From: Ga0077527 sp038316355
GTDB lineage: Bacteria; Pseudomonadota; Gammaproteobacteria; Burkholderiales; SG8-41
DNA length: 64,000 nucleotides
Assembly: GCA_038316355.1 (NCBI GenBank)
Contig: JBBQAO010000003.1
Location: 49,981-113,980 of the forward strand
Reading direction: 5' to 3'
Shown: positions 36,100 through 45,165 of the stretch, in pieces
Position numbering within the stretch: the first letter of the stretch is position 1
Layout of the letters: every line of letters begins with the position of its first letter
Notes under the pieces: generated by a model
The model's input: only the letters and a program-made list of their open reading frames with translations
Told to the model about the DNA's origin: nothing
The model's database searches: none
Program-made: the position numbers and the translations under genes

Positions 36100-37533
36100 T
36101 CAGCCTTTCACTGCTTTGAACAGTGCCAGCGCGCGCAAGCGCGCCGCGGCATGATCAACCACCGGCGCCGGATAATCGCGGCCAATAATTACACCCGCCG
36201 CGCGCTGCGCATCCAATGACAGGGTCCACGGCGCATGGATGGCCCGCGCATCGCAGCGCGCCAGTTCGGGCACGTAGCGGCGGATGAATGTACCTTCAGC
36301 ATCGAATCTTTCCGATTGCGTCACCGGGTTGAAAATGCGGAAGTAGGGCTGCGCATCACAACCGGTTGACGCCGCCCACTGCCAGCCGCCGTTGTTGGCC
36401 GCCAGATCAAAATCATTGAGATGGTCGGCAAAATATTTTTCGCCCCAACGCCAGTCGACCAGCAGATCCTTGACCAGAAATGACGCCGCAATCATGCGCA
36501 GCCGGTTGTGCATGTAACCGGTCTGGTTGATCTGGCGCATCGCTGCGTCAACGATCGGATAACCGGTGCGGCCTTCCCGCCATGCATCGAACAATGCCGT
36601 ATCGTTGGGCCAGCGAATGGCATCGTACGCCGGCTTGAAGGCATGCCCCACCACACGCGGATGATGGTGCAGGATCATGAAATAAAAATCCCGCCACACC
36701 AGTTCCGACAGCCAGGTCGCCGCACCTTCGCCACCGCCCTCCTGCATTGACTGCCACGCCGCGCGCGCCAGCTCGCGTATGGAAATCGTGCCGAAACGCA
36801 GATGGACGGACAGGTATGATGGCCCTTTTTTCGCCGGAAAGTCGCGGGCATCGCGGTAATACGCCATACGCGGCGCAAAATCGGCAAACAGTTTCTGCGC
36901 GGCCGCGGCGCCGCCGGCGATGCCCAGTGCCTGCAGGTTGGTGGTGCTGAAACCAATATCCGCCAGCGAAAACGCCTTGAATTTCCCCCGCGTCTTCGCC
37001 AGATTTCCCGCGTACTGCTCGACGGGATAAGCCTTCAGGAAAAAGGGCTCAAGTTTTTTCAACCAGGCATTTTTGTATGGCGTGAACACCGAAAACGGCG
37101 TGCCGCCCTGGGTCAGGATTTCATCCTTCTCGAAAATGACCTGATCCTTGCGCGTGAGAAATTCGCAGGGCTGCAAAGCCTGCGCAAGCGCGGCATCACG
37201 CGCCAGCGCAGCCGGCTCGTAGTCATGGTTCGCGTACACCGCCTGCACACTCAGTTGCACCGCCAGCCGGGGGATTACCGCGCGGGCACTGCCATGCAGA
37301 ACAATCAACTGCCCGCCGCGCGCCGCAAGTTCCTGCCCGAGTTCGGCAACCGATTGCAGGATGAATTCGACACGGCGATCCGCGCGCGACGGCAAAACAT
37401 CAAGGATTTCAGTGTCGTAGACAAAAACACAATAAACGCGGCGCGCCGCCTTCAGCGCGGCGTACAGGGCAGCATTGTCAGCAACGCGCAGATCGCGGCG
37501 AAACCACATCAGCGCAGTGTCAAAACGGCTCAT
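36100..37533 (-). CDS. phrB: Deoxyribodipyrimidine photolyase
   Basis: A 477-residue cryptochrome/photolyase. The N-terminal antenna domain starts ALMWFRRDLRVADNAALYAA; the FAD domain contains GEGAATWLSELVWRDFYFMI, TGYPIVDAAMRQINQTGYMHNRLRMI and the FAD/lesion-binding NNGGWQWAASTGCDAQPYFR with the Trp of the electron-transfer chain. It repairs cyclobutane pyrimidine dimers with blue light. Length and motifs fit class I CPD photolyases. Confidence 0.95.
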   Translation of the reverse strand: MSRFDTALMWFRRDLRVADNAALYAALKAARRVYCVFVYDTEILDVLPSRADRRVEFILQSVAELGQELAARGGQLIVLHGSARAVIPRLAVQLSVQAVYANHDYEPAALARDAALAQALQPCEFLTRKDQVIFEKDEILTQGGTPFSVFTPYKNAWLKKLEPFFLKAYPVEQYAGNLAKTRGKFKAFSLADIGFSTTNLQALGIAGGAAAAQKLFADFAPRMAYYRDARDFPAKKGPSYLSVHLRFGTISIRELARAAWQSMQEGGGEGAATWLSELVWRDFYFMILHHHPRVVGHAFKPAYDAIRWPNDTALFDAWREGRTGYPIVDAAMRQINQTGYMHNRLRMIAASFLVKDLLVDWRWGEKYFADHLNDFDLAANNGGWQWAASTGCDAQPYFRIFNPVTQSERFDAEGTFIRRYVPELARCDARAIHAPWTLSLDAQRAAGVIIGRDYPAPVVDHAAARLRALALFKAVKG

Positions 37534-37624
37534 TGCGACACATCGGGACTCATTGAGGGTTGTTGATCCGGGGGGGATTCAATTGTGGCTCTCGCCCTCC
37601 GGCTTTACAATAGCAGCGCAGCCC

Positions 37625-38185
37625 ATGAACAGCGTCGACCTCACCCAGCATTTCCTGATCGCCATGCCCGCCATGGCTGATCCGCACTTTGCCAAAACGC
37701 TGACGCTGGTCTGTGAGCACAATGAAAACGGCGCACTGGGCATCATCATCAACCGGCCGACCGACATGAACCTGCACGCTCTGCTCGAGCAGGTCAAAAT
37801 CACGCCGGAAAGGGACATCTTTCACGCGGTGCCGGTGCATTTCGGCGGCCCGGTGCAGGTGGATCGCGGCTTTGTGCTGCACCAGCCGGTGGGCAGCTGG
37901 CAATCGACGCTGGCTGTCGGTTCCGAAATCGGTTTGACGACATCCAAGGACATTCTCGAAGCCGTCGCCCGCGGCGAAGGTCCGCCCGACATGCTGATCA
38001 CGCTGGGGTACGCCGGCTGGGCACCGGGACAACTCGAGCATGAGCTGGCGCAAAACGCCTGGCTGACCGTGCCGGCACGCAGCGACATCCTGTTCGGCAT
38101 GCCGGCCGGAGAACGTTTCGCCGCGGCAATGCAGGCGCTCGGCGTCGACTACGCCACCCTCTCGGACGTCGCCGGACACGCGTGA
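37625..38185 (+). CDS. YqgE/AlgH family protein (DUF179)
   Basis: A 186-residue protein of the YqgE/AlgH family: LTQHFLIAMPAMADPHFAKT, ENGALGIIINRPTDMNL, HFGGPVQVDRGFVLH and ITLGYAGWAPGQLEHEL are all typical. The molecular function is unresolved. ATG 37625 fits homology. It overlaps ruvX by 4 bp, the widespread yqgE-yqgF pairing. Confidence 0.92.
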   Translation: MNSVDLTQHFLIAMPAMADPHFAKTLTLVCEHNENGALGIIINRPTDMNLHALLEQVKITPERDIFHAVPVHFGGPVQVDRGFVLHQPVGSWQSTLAVGSEIGLTTSKDILEAVARGEGPPDMLITLGYAGWAPGQLEHELAQNAWLTVPARSDILFGMPAGERFAAAMQALGVDYATLSDVAGHA

Positions 38186-38625
38186 TTGTGCGGCCGGCAC
38201 GCGGCGCGGTGCTCGCGTTTGATTTTGGTGAAAAACGCATCGGCGTCGCCGTCGGCGAGCTGGAACTGGCCATCCCCCATGCGCTGACGGTCATCGCGGC
38301 CGAAGACAATGACAGCCGCTTTGCCGCGATCGCCGCGCTGATTACTGAATGGCGGCCGGTGCGGCTGGTGGTCGGCATCGCCAGCCATGCCGATGGAGCA
38401 ATTCACGAAAGCGGGCGGCTGGCGCGGCGCTTCGGCCAGCGCCTGCACGGCCGCTTCGACATCGAAGTGGAGTTTGTCGACGAGCGGCTGACCTCCCTTG
38501 CGGCAGAGGCGGCACTGCGGGAAGCCGGGGTGCGGGCCGACAAACGCGCCGCGCTGCTCGACGCCGCGGCGGCCGCGGAAATCCTGCGCACCTGGTTCGC
38601 CGCGCCGCAGGAAAACCGCACGTAA
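38182..38625 (+). CDS. ruvX: Putative pre-16S rRNA nuclease (RuvX/YqgF)
   Basis: A 147-residue RNase H-fold nuclease. The catalytic Asp lies in VLAFDFGEKRIGVAVG; LVVGIASHADG, FVDERLTSLAAEAAL and DAAAAAEIL complete the YqgF pattern. It is needed for 16S rRNA 5' maturation in E. coli. The start is GTG inside the yqgE stop region. It is followed by pyrR after 64 bp. Confidence 0.93.
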   Translation: MIVRPARGAVLAFDFGEKRIGVAVGELELAIPHALTVIAAEDNDSRFAAIAALITEWRPVRLVVGIASHADGAIHESGRLARRFGQRLHGRFDIEVEFVDERLTSLAAEAALREAGVRADKRAALLDAAAAAEILRTWFAAPQENRT

Positions 38626-38689
38626 CGCGTCGGGATTTGATACTTTTGCGTTTTAGCGGCGCGGCTATTGTGTTAGTCTACCGCCCGCC

Positions 38690-39193
38690 ATGCCGGCTAA
38701 CCCGCTTCCTGATGCCGAGCAACTGCTCGCATCGCTGATCGACCGGATGCGGCCCGCCATCGGGCCGAACACCGGGCTGGTGGGTATTCATACCGGCGGC
38801 GTGTGGCTCGCTGAACGCCTGCACCAGGCGCTGAACATCCAGCTTCCCCTCGGTACTCTCGACGTTTCGTTCTACCGCGACGACTTCAACAAGAAGGGAC
38901 TGCGCCGCAACGTCAAGAGTTCCGACATCCCCTTCGACGTCGAGGGCTGCGATGTGGTGATCGTAGACGACGTGCTCTATACCGGACGCACCATCCGCGC
39001 CGCCATCAACGAACTGTTCGATTACGGACGCCCCGCCAGCATCCGCCTCGCGGCACTGGTTGACCGCGGCGGCCGCGAGCTGCCGATTGCCGCGGAATTC
39101 AGTGGTGCCGCGGTGACTGTGCCGCCCGGCCAGAACATCGAACTCACACGCAACGCGCAGGGCGAGCTGGCCCTGCAACTGGCAGGGGACTGA
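38690..39193 (+). CDS. pyrR: PyrR-type uracil phosphoribosyltransferase / pyr regulator
   Basis: A 167-residue type I phosphoribosyltransferase with the PRPP motif VVIVDDVLYTGRTIRAA, an early IGPNTGLVGIHTGGVWLAERL and DVSFYRDDF. PyrR proteins have UPRTase activity and in some bacteria bind pyr mRNA. I see no terminator/antiterminator in the short leader 38626-38689. pyrB begins 5 bp after its stop. Confidence 0.93.
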   Translation: MPANPLPDAEQLLASLIDRMRPAIGPNTGLVGIHTGGVWLAERLHQALNIQLPLGTLDVSFYRDDFNKKGLRRNVKSSDIPFDVEGCDVVIVDDVLYTGRTIRAAINELFDYGRPASIRLAALVDRGGRELPIAAEFSGAAVTVPPGQNIELTRNAQGELALQLAGD

Positions 39194-39198
39194 CGGCC

Positions 39199-40158
39199 AT
39201 GTGGCTCAATCCTGCCAACCCGCAACTCAACAGAAACGGCGAACTGCATCACCTGCTGTCACTGGAAGGCCTGCCGGTCGATGTGATGCGGCAGATCCTC
39301 GACACCGCGGAATCCTTTGTCGGCGTCACCCGGCGCGAAGTCAAGAAAGTGCCGCTGCTGCGCGGCAAAGCGGTGTTCAACCTGTTCTTTGAACCGTCGA
39401 CGCGCACCCGCACCACCTTTGAAATCGCCGCCAAGCGATTGTCTGCGGACGTGATCAACCTTGCGATCAACGTCTCCTCGCAAAGCAAGGGCGAATCCGT
39501 GCTCGACACCGTGGCCAATTTGGCAGCGATGCAGGCCGACATGTTCATCGTGCGTCACGCCGCCAGTGGCGCGCCGTACCTGATTGCCAGGCACGTCGCG
39601 CCGGACATCCATGTCATCAATGCCGGCGACGGCCGCCATGCGCATCCGACGCAGGGCCTGCTCGACATGTATACCATCCGCCACTACAAGGGCGACTTCA
39701 CCAAATTGCGCGTGGCCATCGTCGGCGACATCCTGCATTCCCGCGTCGCGCGCTCGCAGATCCACGCGCTGACCACGCTGGGCTGCCCGGAAATCCGCGT
39801 CATCGGCCCCAAAACGCTGCTGCCGGCGCAGGTTGAACGGCTTGGCGTGCAGGTGTACCCCGACATGCAGAGCGGCCTGAAGGACGTCGACGTAGTGATG
39901 ATGCTGCGCCTGCAGAACGAACGCATGAACGGCGCGCTGCTGCCTTCGGCGCAGGAATTCTACAAATACTACGGCCTGACCGAGGACAAGCTCGCGCTGG
40001 CCAAGCCTGACGCCATCGTGCTGCATCCGGGGCCGATGAACCGCGGCGTGGAAATCGATTCCAGCGTTGCTGACGGCAAACAGTCGGTGATCCTGCCGCA
40101 GGTGACCTTCGGCATCGCCATTCGCATGGCCGTGATGAGCATACTTGCTGGAAACTAG
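39199..40158 (+). CDS. pyrB: Aspartate carbamoyltransferase catalytic subunit
   Basis: PyrB (319 aa) condenses carbamoyl phosphate with aspartate. Motifs: FEPSTRTRTTFE (carbamoyl phosphate site), the SQSKGES loop with catalytic Ser and Lys, DGRHAHPTQGLLDMYTI and VLHPGPMNRGVE. The next gene is the non-catalytic dihydroorotase homologue PyrX that forms the ATCase holoenzyme in class A systems. The TAG stop overlaps the start of hairpin element B. Confidence 0.97.
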   Translation: MWLNPANPQLNRNGELHHLLSLEGLPVDVMRQILDTAESFVGVTRREVKKVPLLRGKAVFNLFFEPSTRTRTTFEIAAKRLSADVINLAINVSSQSKGESVLDTVANLAAMQADMFIVRHAASGAPYLIARHVAPDIHVINAGDGRHAHPTQGLLDMYTIRHYKGDFTKLRVAIVGDILHSRVARSQIHALTTLGCPEIRVIGPKTLLPAQVERLGVQVYPDMQSGLKDVDVVMMLRLQNERMNGALLPSAQEFYKYYGLTEDKLALAKPDAIVLHPGPMNRGVEIDSSVADGKQSVILPQVTFGIAIRMAVMSILAGN

Positions 40159-40262
40159 TGATGAATGATGAGTGCGGAGTGATGCGCGAAAAACCAACGG
40201 TGCCCAGTGTTCCGACAGTAGCCATTTCCCGCTCATCACTCCGCACTCATCACTCCGCGCTT
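40157..40262. repeat. TGATGAATGATGA hairpin element B between pyrB and pyrX
   Basis: A perfect 18-bp inverted repeat GATGAGTGCGGAGTGATG / CATCACTCCGCACTCATC (40167-40184, 40234-40251), with more degenerate GATGA words outside it, encloses a 49-nt loop. It separates two genes whose products assemble together and could act as a processing or attenuation structure. Confidence 0.75.
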
Positions 40263-40279
40263 GCCGGTATGTATCGACC

Positions 40280-41560
40280 ATGAAGATATTGATCAAGAAC
40301 GGCCGCCTGATCGACCCCAAAAACGGCATCGATGCCGTACGCGACCTGTATATCGCTGCCGGCAAGGTGGTCGCGGTGGGCGATGCGCCGGCGAATTTCG
40401 GTGCCAACCGCGTCATCGACGCCACCGGCCGCGTGGTCTGCCCGGGGCTGGTCGATCTCGCGGTGCGCCTGCGCGAACCAGGGTTTGAATACATGGCGAC
40501 GCTCGAATCCGAAATGGATGCCGCGATTGCCGGCGGCGTGACCAGCCTCGCCTGCCCGCCCGACACCGACCCGCCGCTGGATGAGCCGGGCCTGGTTGAA
40601 ATGCTCAAGTTCCGCGCCAAAAACCTGAATCAGGCGCATGTCTATCCGGTGGGCGCGCTGACCGTCGGATTAAAAGGCGCACGACTCACAGAAATGGCCG
40701 AGCTGCGCGACGCCGGTTGCGTTGCGTTCTCGCAGGCTGAAGCGCCGTTCGCCGACAACCAGGTGCTGATGAATGCCCTGGAATACGCCGCGACCTTCGG
40801 CTTCGCAGTGTGGCTGCGCGCCCAGGATCCTGCCCTGGCACGCCACGGCGTCGCACACGACGGCGAAGTCGCCACCCGACTCGGCCTGCCGGCGATTCCG
40901 GTCACCGCCGAAACCGTCGCACTGTCGACGATCCTGATCATTGCCCGCGCAACCGGCGCACGCATCCACATCGTCCGGCTGTCGTCGGCAGAAGGCGTGG
41001 CGATGGTGCGGGAAGCCAAGGCAGGCGGCCTGCCGGTGACCTGCGACATCGGCATCCATCACGCCCACCTGTCGGAAATGGACATCGGTTATTTCGATCC
41101 GAATTGCCACCTGACGCCGCCGCTGCGCAGCCAGCGCGATCGCGATGCGCTGCGCGCTGGGCTTGCCGACGGCACCATCGATGCGCTCTGTTCCGATCAC
41201 ACGCCAGTCGATGAAGACGTCAAACAAGTGCCGTTTTCCGAAGCCGAAGCCGGTGCCACCGGCGTCGAACTGCTGCTGCCGCTGGCGCTGAAGTGGGCGG
41301 AGGAATCCGGACTCGGTCTGGGCGCCGCCCTGGAACGCATCACCGCAAAACCCGCTGCCATCCTCGGCATTGATGCCGGACACCTCGGTATCGGCTCCAC
41401 CGCCGACATCTGCATCTTCGATCCGGACAAGCACTGGCTTATCGAACCCGCTGCACTCAAAAGTCAGGGAAAAAACACACCGTTCTCCGGCATTGAAGTG
41501 CGCGGCCGCGTGACCCACACGCTGGTCAGCGGCACGCTGGTCTACGATAAAAATAATTAA
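40280..41560 (+). CDS. pyrX: Non-catalytic dihydroorotase homologue (PyrX/PyrC')
   Basis: A 426-residue protein of the dihydroorotase fold. The metal-binding HxH that should follow PGLVDL is absent: the sequence reads DLAVRLREPG instead of D-H-V-H-x-R. The rest of the fold is retained (GVTSLACPPDTDPPLDEP, CDIGIHHAHLSEMDIGYF, ALCSDHTPVDEDVK). Such inactive homologues scaffold aspartate carbamoyltransferase in Pseudomonas-like class A complexes. ATG 40280 fits homology although the frame opens at 40172. The TAA stop lies in a 22-bp dispersed motif. Confidence 0.92.
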   Translation: MKILIKNGRLIDPKNGIDAVRDLYIAAGKVVAVGDAPANFGANRVIDATGRVVCPGLVDLAVRLREPGFEYMATLESEMDAAIAGGVTSLACPPDTDPPLDEPGLVEMLKFRAKNLNQAHVYPVGALTVGLKGARLTEMAELRDAGCVAFSQAEAPFADNQVLMNALEYAATFGFAVWLRAQDPALARHGVAHDGEVATRLGLPAIPVTAETVALSTILIIARATGARIHIVRLSSAEGVAMVREAKAGGLPVTCDIGIHHAHLSEMDIGYFDPNCHLTPPLRSQRDRDALRAGLADGTIDALCSDHTPVDEDVKQVPFSEAEAGATGVELLLPLALKWAEESGLGLGAALERITAKPAAILGIDAGHLGIGSTADICIFDPDKHWLIEPAALKSQGKNTPFSGIEVRGRVTHTLVSGTLVYDKNN

Positions 41561-41576
41561 TAAAAACAAATAGTTA
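41555..41576 (+). repeat. 22-bp dispersed motif, copy b
   Basis: AATTAATAAAAACAAATAG then TTA. It contains the last base pairs and TAA of pyrX and ends 93 bp before prlC. Confidence 0.55.
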
Positions 41577-41669
41577 TGATGGTGCCTCGGGCATCATCGG
41601 CAGTACATCTGCTAAACTAACCGCCGTTCCCGTGGTCCCACCAGCATCACTCTCAATAAGCAACAAACC

Positions 41670-43703
41670 ATGAATCCCTTACTCGATTTTTCGGGCCTGC
41701 CCCGTTTTGCCGATTTCAAATCCGCGCATGTCGCGCCGGCGATTGACCAGTTGCTGGAAGAAAACCGCGCGCTGATCGCAATACTTGCGGCAGATTCCGC
41801 AACACCGGCCTGGAATAATTTTGTCGGACCGCTGGAAGACGCGAACGAACGCCTGCATCGCGCCTGGGGTCAGGTCGGCCACTTGAATGCGGTGGTGAAC
41901 AGCCCGGAACTGCGCGAGGCCTACAACGCAGTACTGCCGAAAATCACCCAGTACTACACCGAACTCGGCCAGCATGAAGGGCTTTACCGCAAGTTCAAGG
42001 CACTGCGCGCAGGCACCGGCTTTACCGCGCTGAGCCCCGCGCAGCAAAAAATCGTCGATAACGAAGTACGCGATTTCCGCCTCGGCGGCGCCGAGCTGCC
42101 GGCTGCCGGCAAACAACGCTACACCGAAATCAGCGACCGGCTGTCAATGCTGACCTCGCGCTTCAGCGACAACCTGCTCGATGCCACCAATGCCTGGTCG
42201 CATGTGGTCACCGACGCCGCGGAACTCGCCGGCCTGCCTGATGACGCCCGCGAGGCCGCGCGTGCCACAGCCGAAGCAGACAAACAGGCCGGCTGGAAAT
42301 TCACACTGCACGCACCTTCGTACCTGCCGGTGCTGCAGTACGCCGACAACCGCGCATTGCGCGAACGCATGTACCGCGCCTATGTCACCCGCGCTTCCGA
42401 ATTCGGCGACGCCAAACTCGACAACACGCCGCTGATCACTGAAATCGTCAGCCTGCGCGGTGAAATTGCGCAACTGCTCGGTTTCGGCAATTTCGCCGAA
42501 TATTCGCTGGAAGCCAAAATGGCGGAAACGCCGGCGCAAGTGCTGGAATTCCTGCGTGAACTCGCGGTGCGCGCCAAACCCTACGCCCAGCGCGACCTGA
42601 AAGAACTGCAGGATTTCGCCCGCAAGGAACTGGGCATGGCCGAACTCTCCGCCTGGGATTACGCCTACGTGTCGGAAAAACTGCGGGTTGCGCAGTACGC
42701 GTTTTCCGAAAATGAAGTTAAACAGTACTTCCCCGAAACCACGGTGCTGCCCGGCATGTTCAAGGTGGTCGAAACACTGTACGGCCTGAGCATCGCGCCG
42801 ACCGAAGCGCCGCAATGGCATCCTGATGTGCGTTTTTTCTCGATCCGCGACCGCAGCGGCACGCTGGTCGGCCAGTTTTATCTCGACCTCTATGCGCGGC
42901 CGAGCAAACGCGGCGGCGCGTGGATGGACGACGCCATCACCCGGCGCAGCACCACGCAAGGCACGCAGGCACCGGTGGCTTATCTCAACTGCAATTTCAC
43001 GCCCCCTGTAGGCAAGAAACCGGCGCTGTTCACGCATGATGAAGTAATCACGCTGTTCCATGAATTCGGCCACGGCCTGCACCACCTGCTGACCCGCGTC
43101 GATTACCTCGGCGTATCCGGCATCAACGGCGTCGAATGGGATGCGGTCGAGCTGCCGAGCCAGTTCATGGAAAATTTCTGCTGGGAATGGGGCGTCGTTG
43201 AAGCGATGACCCGTCATGCCGACAGCGGCGCGACGCTGCCCAAGGCGCTGTTCAACAAAATGCTCGCCGCCAAAAACTTTCAGAGCGGCATGCACACCGT
43301 GCGCCAGATCGAGTTCTCGCTGTTCGACCTGCGCCTGCATTACGATTTTGATCCGGCGGGCAAACAAACCGCATTGCAATTGCTGGATGAGGTGCGCCGC
43401 GAGATCGCGGTGGTGGTGCCACCCGAATACAACCGTTTTCCGAATAACTTTTCACATATTTTCGCCGGCGGTTATGCTGCGGGTTATTACAGCTACAAAT
43501 GGGCGGAAGTGCTGTCGGCCGACGCCTACAGCCTGTTCGAGGAAAACGGCGTGCTCGATCCGAAGACAGGCATGCATTTCTGGAATGAAGTGCTGGCCGT
43601 CGGCGGCAGCCGCCCGGCGCTGGAATCGTTCGTCGCATTTCGCGGTCGGGAACCGAACATTGATGCACTGCTGCGCCACAACGGCATGGCCACAGCCGCC
43701 TGA
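41670..43703 (+). CDS. prlC: Oligopeptidase A (M3 family)
   Basis: A 677-residue zinc metallopeptidase. The HExxH motif is in TLFHEFGHGLHHLLT, with the third ligand in the WDAVELPSQFMENFCWE segment. The start (NPLLDFSGLPRFADFKSAHV) and the end (YSYKWAEVLSADAYSLFEENGVLD) fit E. coli PrlC/OpdA (680 aa). It degrades signal peptides and other oligopeptides in the cytoplasm. Confidence 0.96.
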   Translation: MNPLLDFSGLPRFADFKSAHVAPAIDQLLEENRALIAILAADSATPAWNNFVGPLEDANERLHRAWGQVGHLNAVVNSPELREAYNAVLPKITQYYTELGQHEGLYRKFKALRAGTGFTALSPAQQKIVDNEVRDFRLGGAELPAAGKQRYTEISDRLSMLTSRFSDNLLDATNAWSHVVTDAAELAGLPDDAREAARATAEADKQAGWKFTLHAPSYLPVLQYADNRALRERMYRAYVTRASEFGDAKLDNTPLITEIVSLRGEIAQLLGFGNFAEYSLEAKMAETPAQVLEFLRELAVRAKPYAQRDLKELQDFARKELGMAELSAWDYAYVSEKLRVAQYAFSENEVKQYFPETTVLPGMFKVVETLYGLSIAPTEAPQWHPDVRFFSIRDRSGTLVGQFYLDLYARPSKRGGAWMDDAITRRSTTQGTQAPVAYLNCNFTPPVGKKPALFTHDEVITLFHEFGHGLHHLLTRVDYLGVSGINGVEWDAVELPSQFMENFCWEWGVVEAMTRHADSGATLPKALFNKMLAAKNFQSGMHTVRQIEFSLFDLRLHYDFDPAGKQTALQLLDEVRREIAVVVPPEYNRFPNNFSHIFAGGYAAGYYSYKWAEVLSADAYSLFEENGVLDPKTGMHFWNEVLAVGGSRPALESFVAFRGREPNIDALLRHNGMATAA

Positions 43704-43803
43704 GGCGCAACAACAGCAGCGGTCGCGGTATCATGCAGATACGCGGCCGCACCACGGACATGAACCGGGGTGGAATTTCCTGCAAGCGAGCGAGGTGATC
43801 ACC

Positions 43804-44376
43804 ATGACGAGAATCGTTGTTCTGCTGACTGTCCTGATCAGCGCAATTCCGGCGCAGGCGGCGCAACTCTATCGCTGGGTCGATGACAAGGGCCGGGTCG
43901 AATGGCGCGATACGCCGCCACCGGCCAATGCCAAAAAAGTCGAAAAACGCACCATTGGCGGCAACGTCATCGAAACCTCCACGCTGCCCTACAGCGTGCA
44001 ACAGGCGGTGCGCAATTTCCCGGTCACGCTTTATATCAGCAACTGCGGCGACGGCTGCGACAAGGCACGGGCGCACCTGGTCCGGCGCGGCGTGCCCTTC
44101 ACCCAGAAAAACCCGCAGGATGATGTGGCCGGTTACAAAAAACTGACCAATGGCGGCATGGAAGTGCCGCTGCTGTTCGTCGGCAACGACCGCCTGAGGG
44201 GTTATGAAGCAGGCGCCTGGGATACGGCACTGGATACCGCCGGTTATCCCCGCCAGCCGGTCCCGGGCTATGCCGCGCCGAAACCGCCGGCAGCGCCGGC
44301 GCCCAAACCACCGCTCCCCCAGGCCGCCGCACCCGCTCCGGACAGCGTCCCACCGGCGCCCGCGCCGGCGCAATGA
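43804..44376 (+). CDS. Exported DUF4124-glutaredoxin-like protein
   Basis: A 190-residue protein with a signal peptide (VVLLTVLISAIPAQA), a DUF4124 segment (AQLYRWVDDKGRVEWRDTPPP), a glutaredoxin-like domain (FPVTLYISNCGDGCDKARAHLVRRGVPFT...) and a Pro/Ala-rich tail. The Cys pair CGDGC is spaced CxxxC rather than the CxxC of active glutaredoxins. It is probably periplasmic; the function is not known. Its stop overlaps the xthA start by 4 bp. Confidence 0.82.
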   Translation: MTRIVVLLTVLISAIPAQAAQLYRWVDDKGRVEWRDTPPPANAKKVEKRTIGGNVIETSTLPYSVQQAVRNFPVTLYISNCGDGCDKARAHLVRRGVPFTQKNPQDDVAGYKKLTNGGMEVPLLFVGNDRLRGYEAGAWDTALDTAGYPRQPVPGYAAPKPPAAPAPKPPLPQAAAPAPDSVPPAPAPAQ

Positions 44377-45137
44377 AGCTCGCCACCTGGAACGTCAACT
44401 CGCTGAAGGTCCGGCTGCCGCAGGTGCTGACCTGGCTGGACACGCACAAGCCGGACGCGCTGTGCCTGCAGGAAACCAAGACCGAAGACGCCAAATTCCC
44501 GTTAGCCGAGATTGAGGCCGCCGGTTATCACGCGTCATTCAGCGGCCAGAAAACCTACAACGGCGTGGCGATACTGACACGACAGCCCGTCACCGCCGCC
44601 GCCCACGGCATTCCCGGATTCGACGATCCGCAAAAGCGCGTCACCACCGCAACCGTTAACGGTGTCCGCGTCGTCTGCGCCTATATACCGAATGGTGAGT
44701 CCGTCGAGTCGGACAAATACCGCTACAAACTCGAATGGCTGGCGGCGCTGACCGCCTGGCTGCGCACGGAGATGACACAACATCCGTCGCTGGCGCTGCT
44801 TGGCGATTTCAACATCGCGCCCGAAGACCGCGATGTGCATGACCCGGCGGCCTGGGCCGGCAAGGTGTTATGCAGCGCGCCCGAGCGTAGCGCTTTCGAA
44901 CAACTGATTGGCCTCGGTCTGCAGGACACCTTCCGGCTGTTCGAACAGCCGGAAAGATCATTTACCTGGTGGGATTACCGGATGCAGGCGTTCCGTCGAA
45001 AAATGGGCATGCGCATCGACCACATCCTCGCCTCCGGCGCGCTCGCCGTCACCTGCAAATCCTGCGCCATCGACAGCGAACCGCGGCGCCACGAACGCCC
45101 GTCGGACCACGCACCGGTCATCGCTGAGTTCGCCTGA
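44373..45137 (+). CDS. xthA: Exodeoxyribonuclease III
   Basis: A 254-residue AP endonuclease of the ExoIII family. Motifs: LATWNVNSLKVRLPQVL, LCLQETKTEDAKFP with the metal-binding Glu, YNGVAILTR, LLGDFNIAPEDRDVHDP, SFTWWDYR and the terminal RPSDHAPVIAEF with the catalytic Asp-His pair. It repairs abasic sites. The start overlaps the upstream DUF4124 gene. Confidence 0.96.
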   Translation: MKLATWNVNSLKVRLPQVLTWLDTHKPDALCLQETKTEDAKFPLAEIEAAGYHASFSGQKTYNGVAILTRQPVTAAAHGIPGFDDPQKRVTTATVNGVRVVCAYIPNGESVESDKYRYKLEWLAALTAWLRTEMTQHPSLALLGDFNIAPEDRDVHDPAAWAGKVLCSAPERSAFEQLIGLGLQDTFRLFEQPERSFTWWDYRMQAFRRKMGMRIDHILASGALAVTCKSCAIDSEPRRHERPSDHAPVIAEFA

Positions 45138-45165
45138 CCCGGAATACCTGGCGACGGCCCGGGAC

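Noticed and set aside
38626..38689. PyrR-controlled attenuator before pyrR
   Set aside because: The 64-bp leader has no stem with a T run and no recognisable PyrR binding loop.
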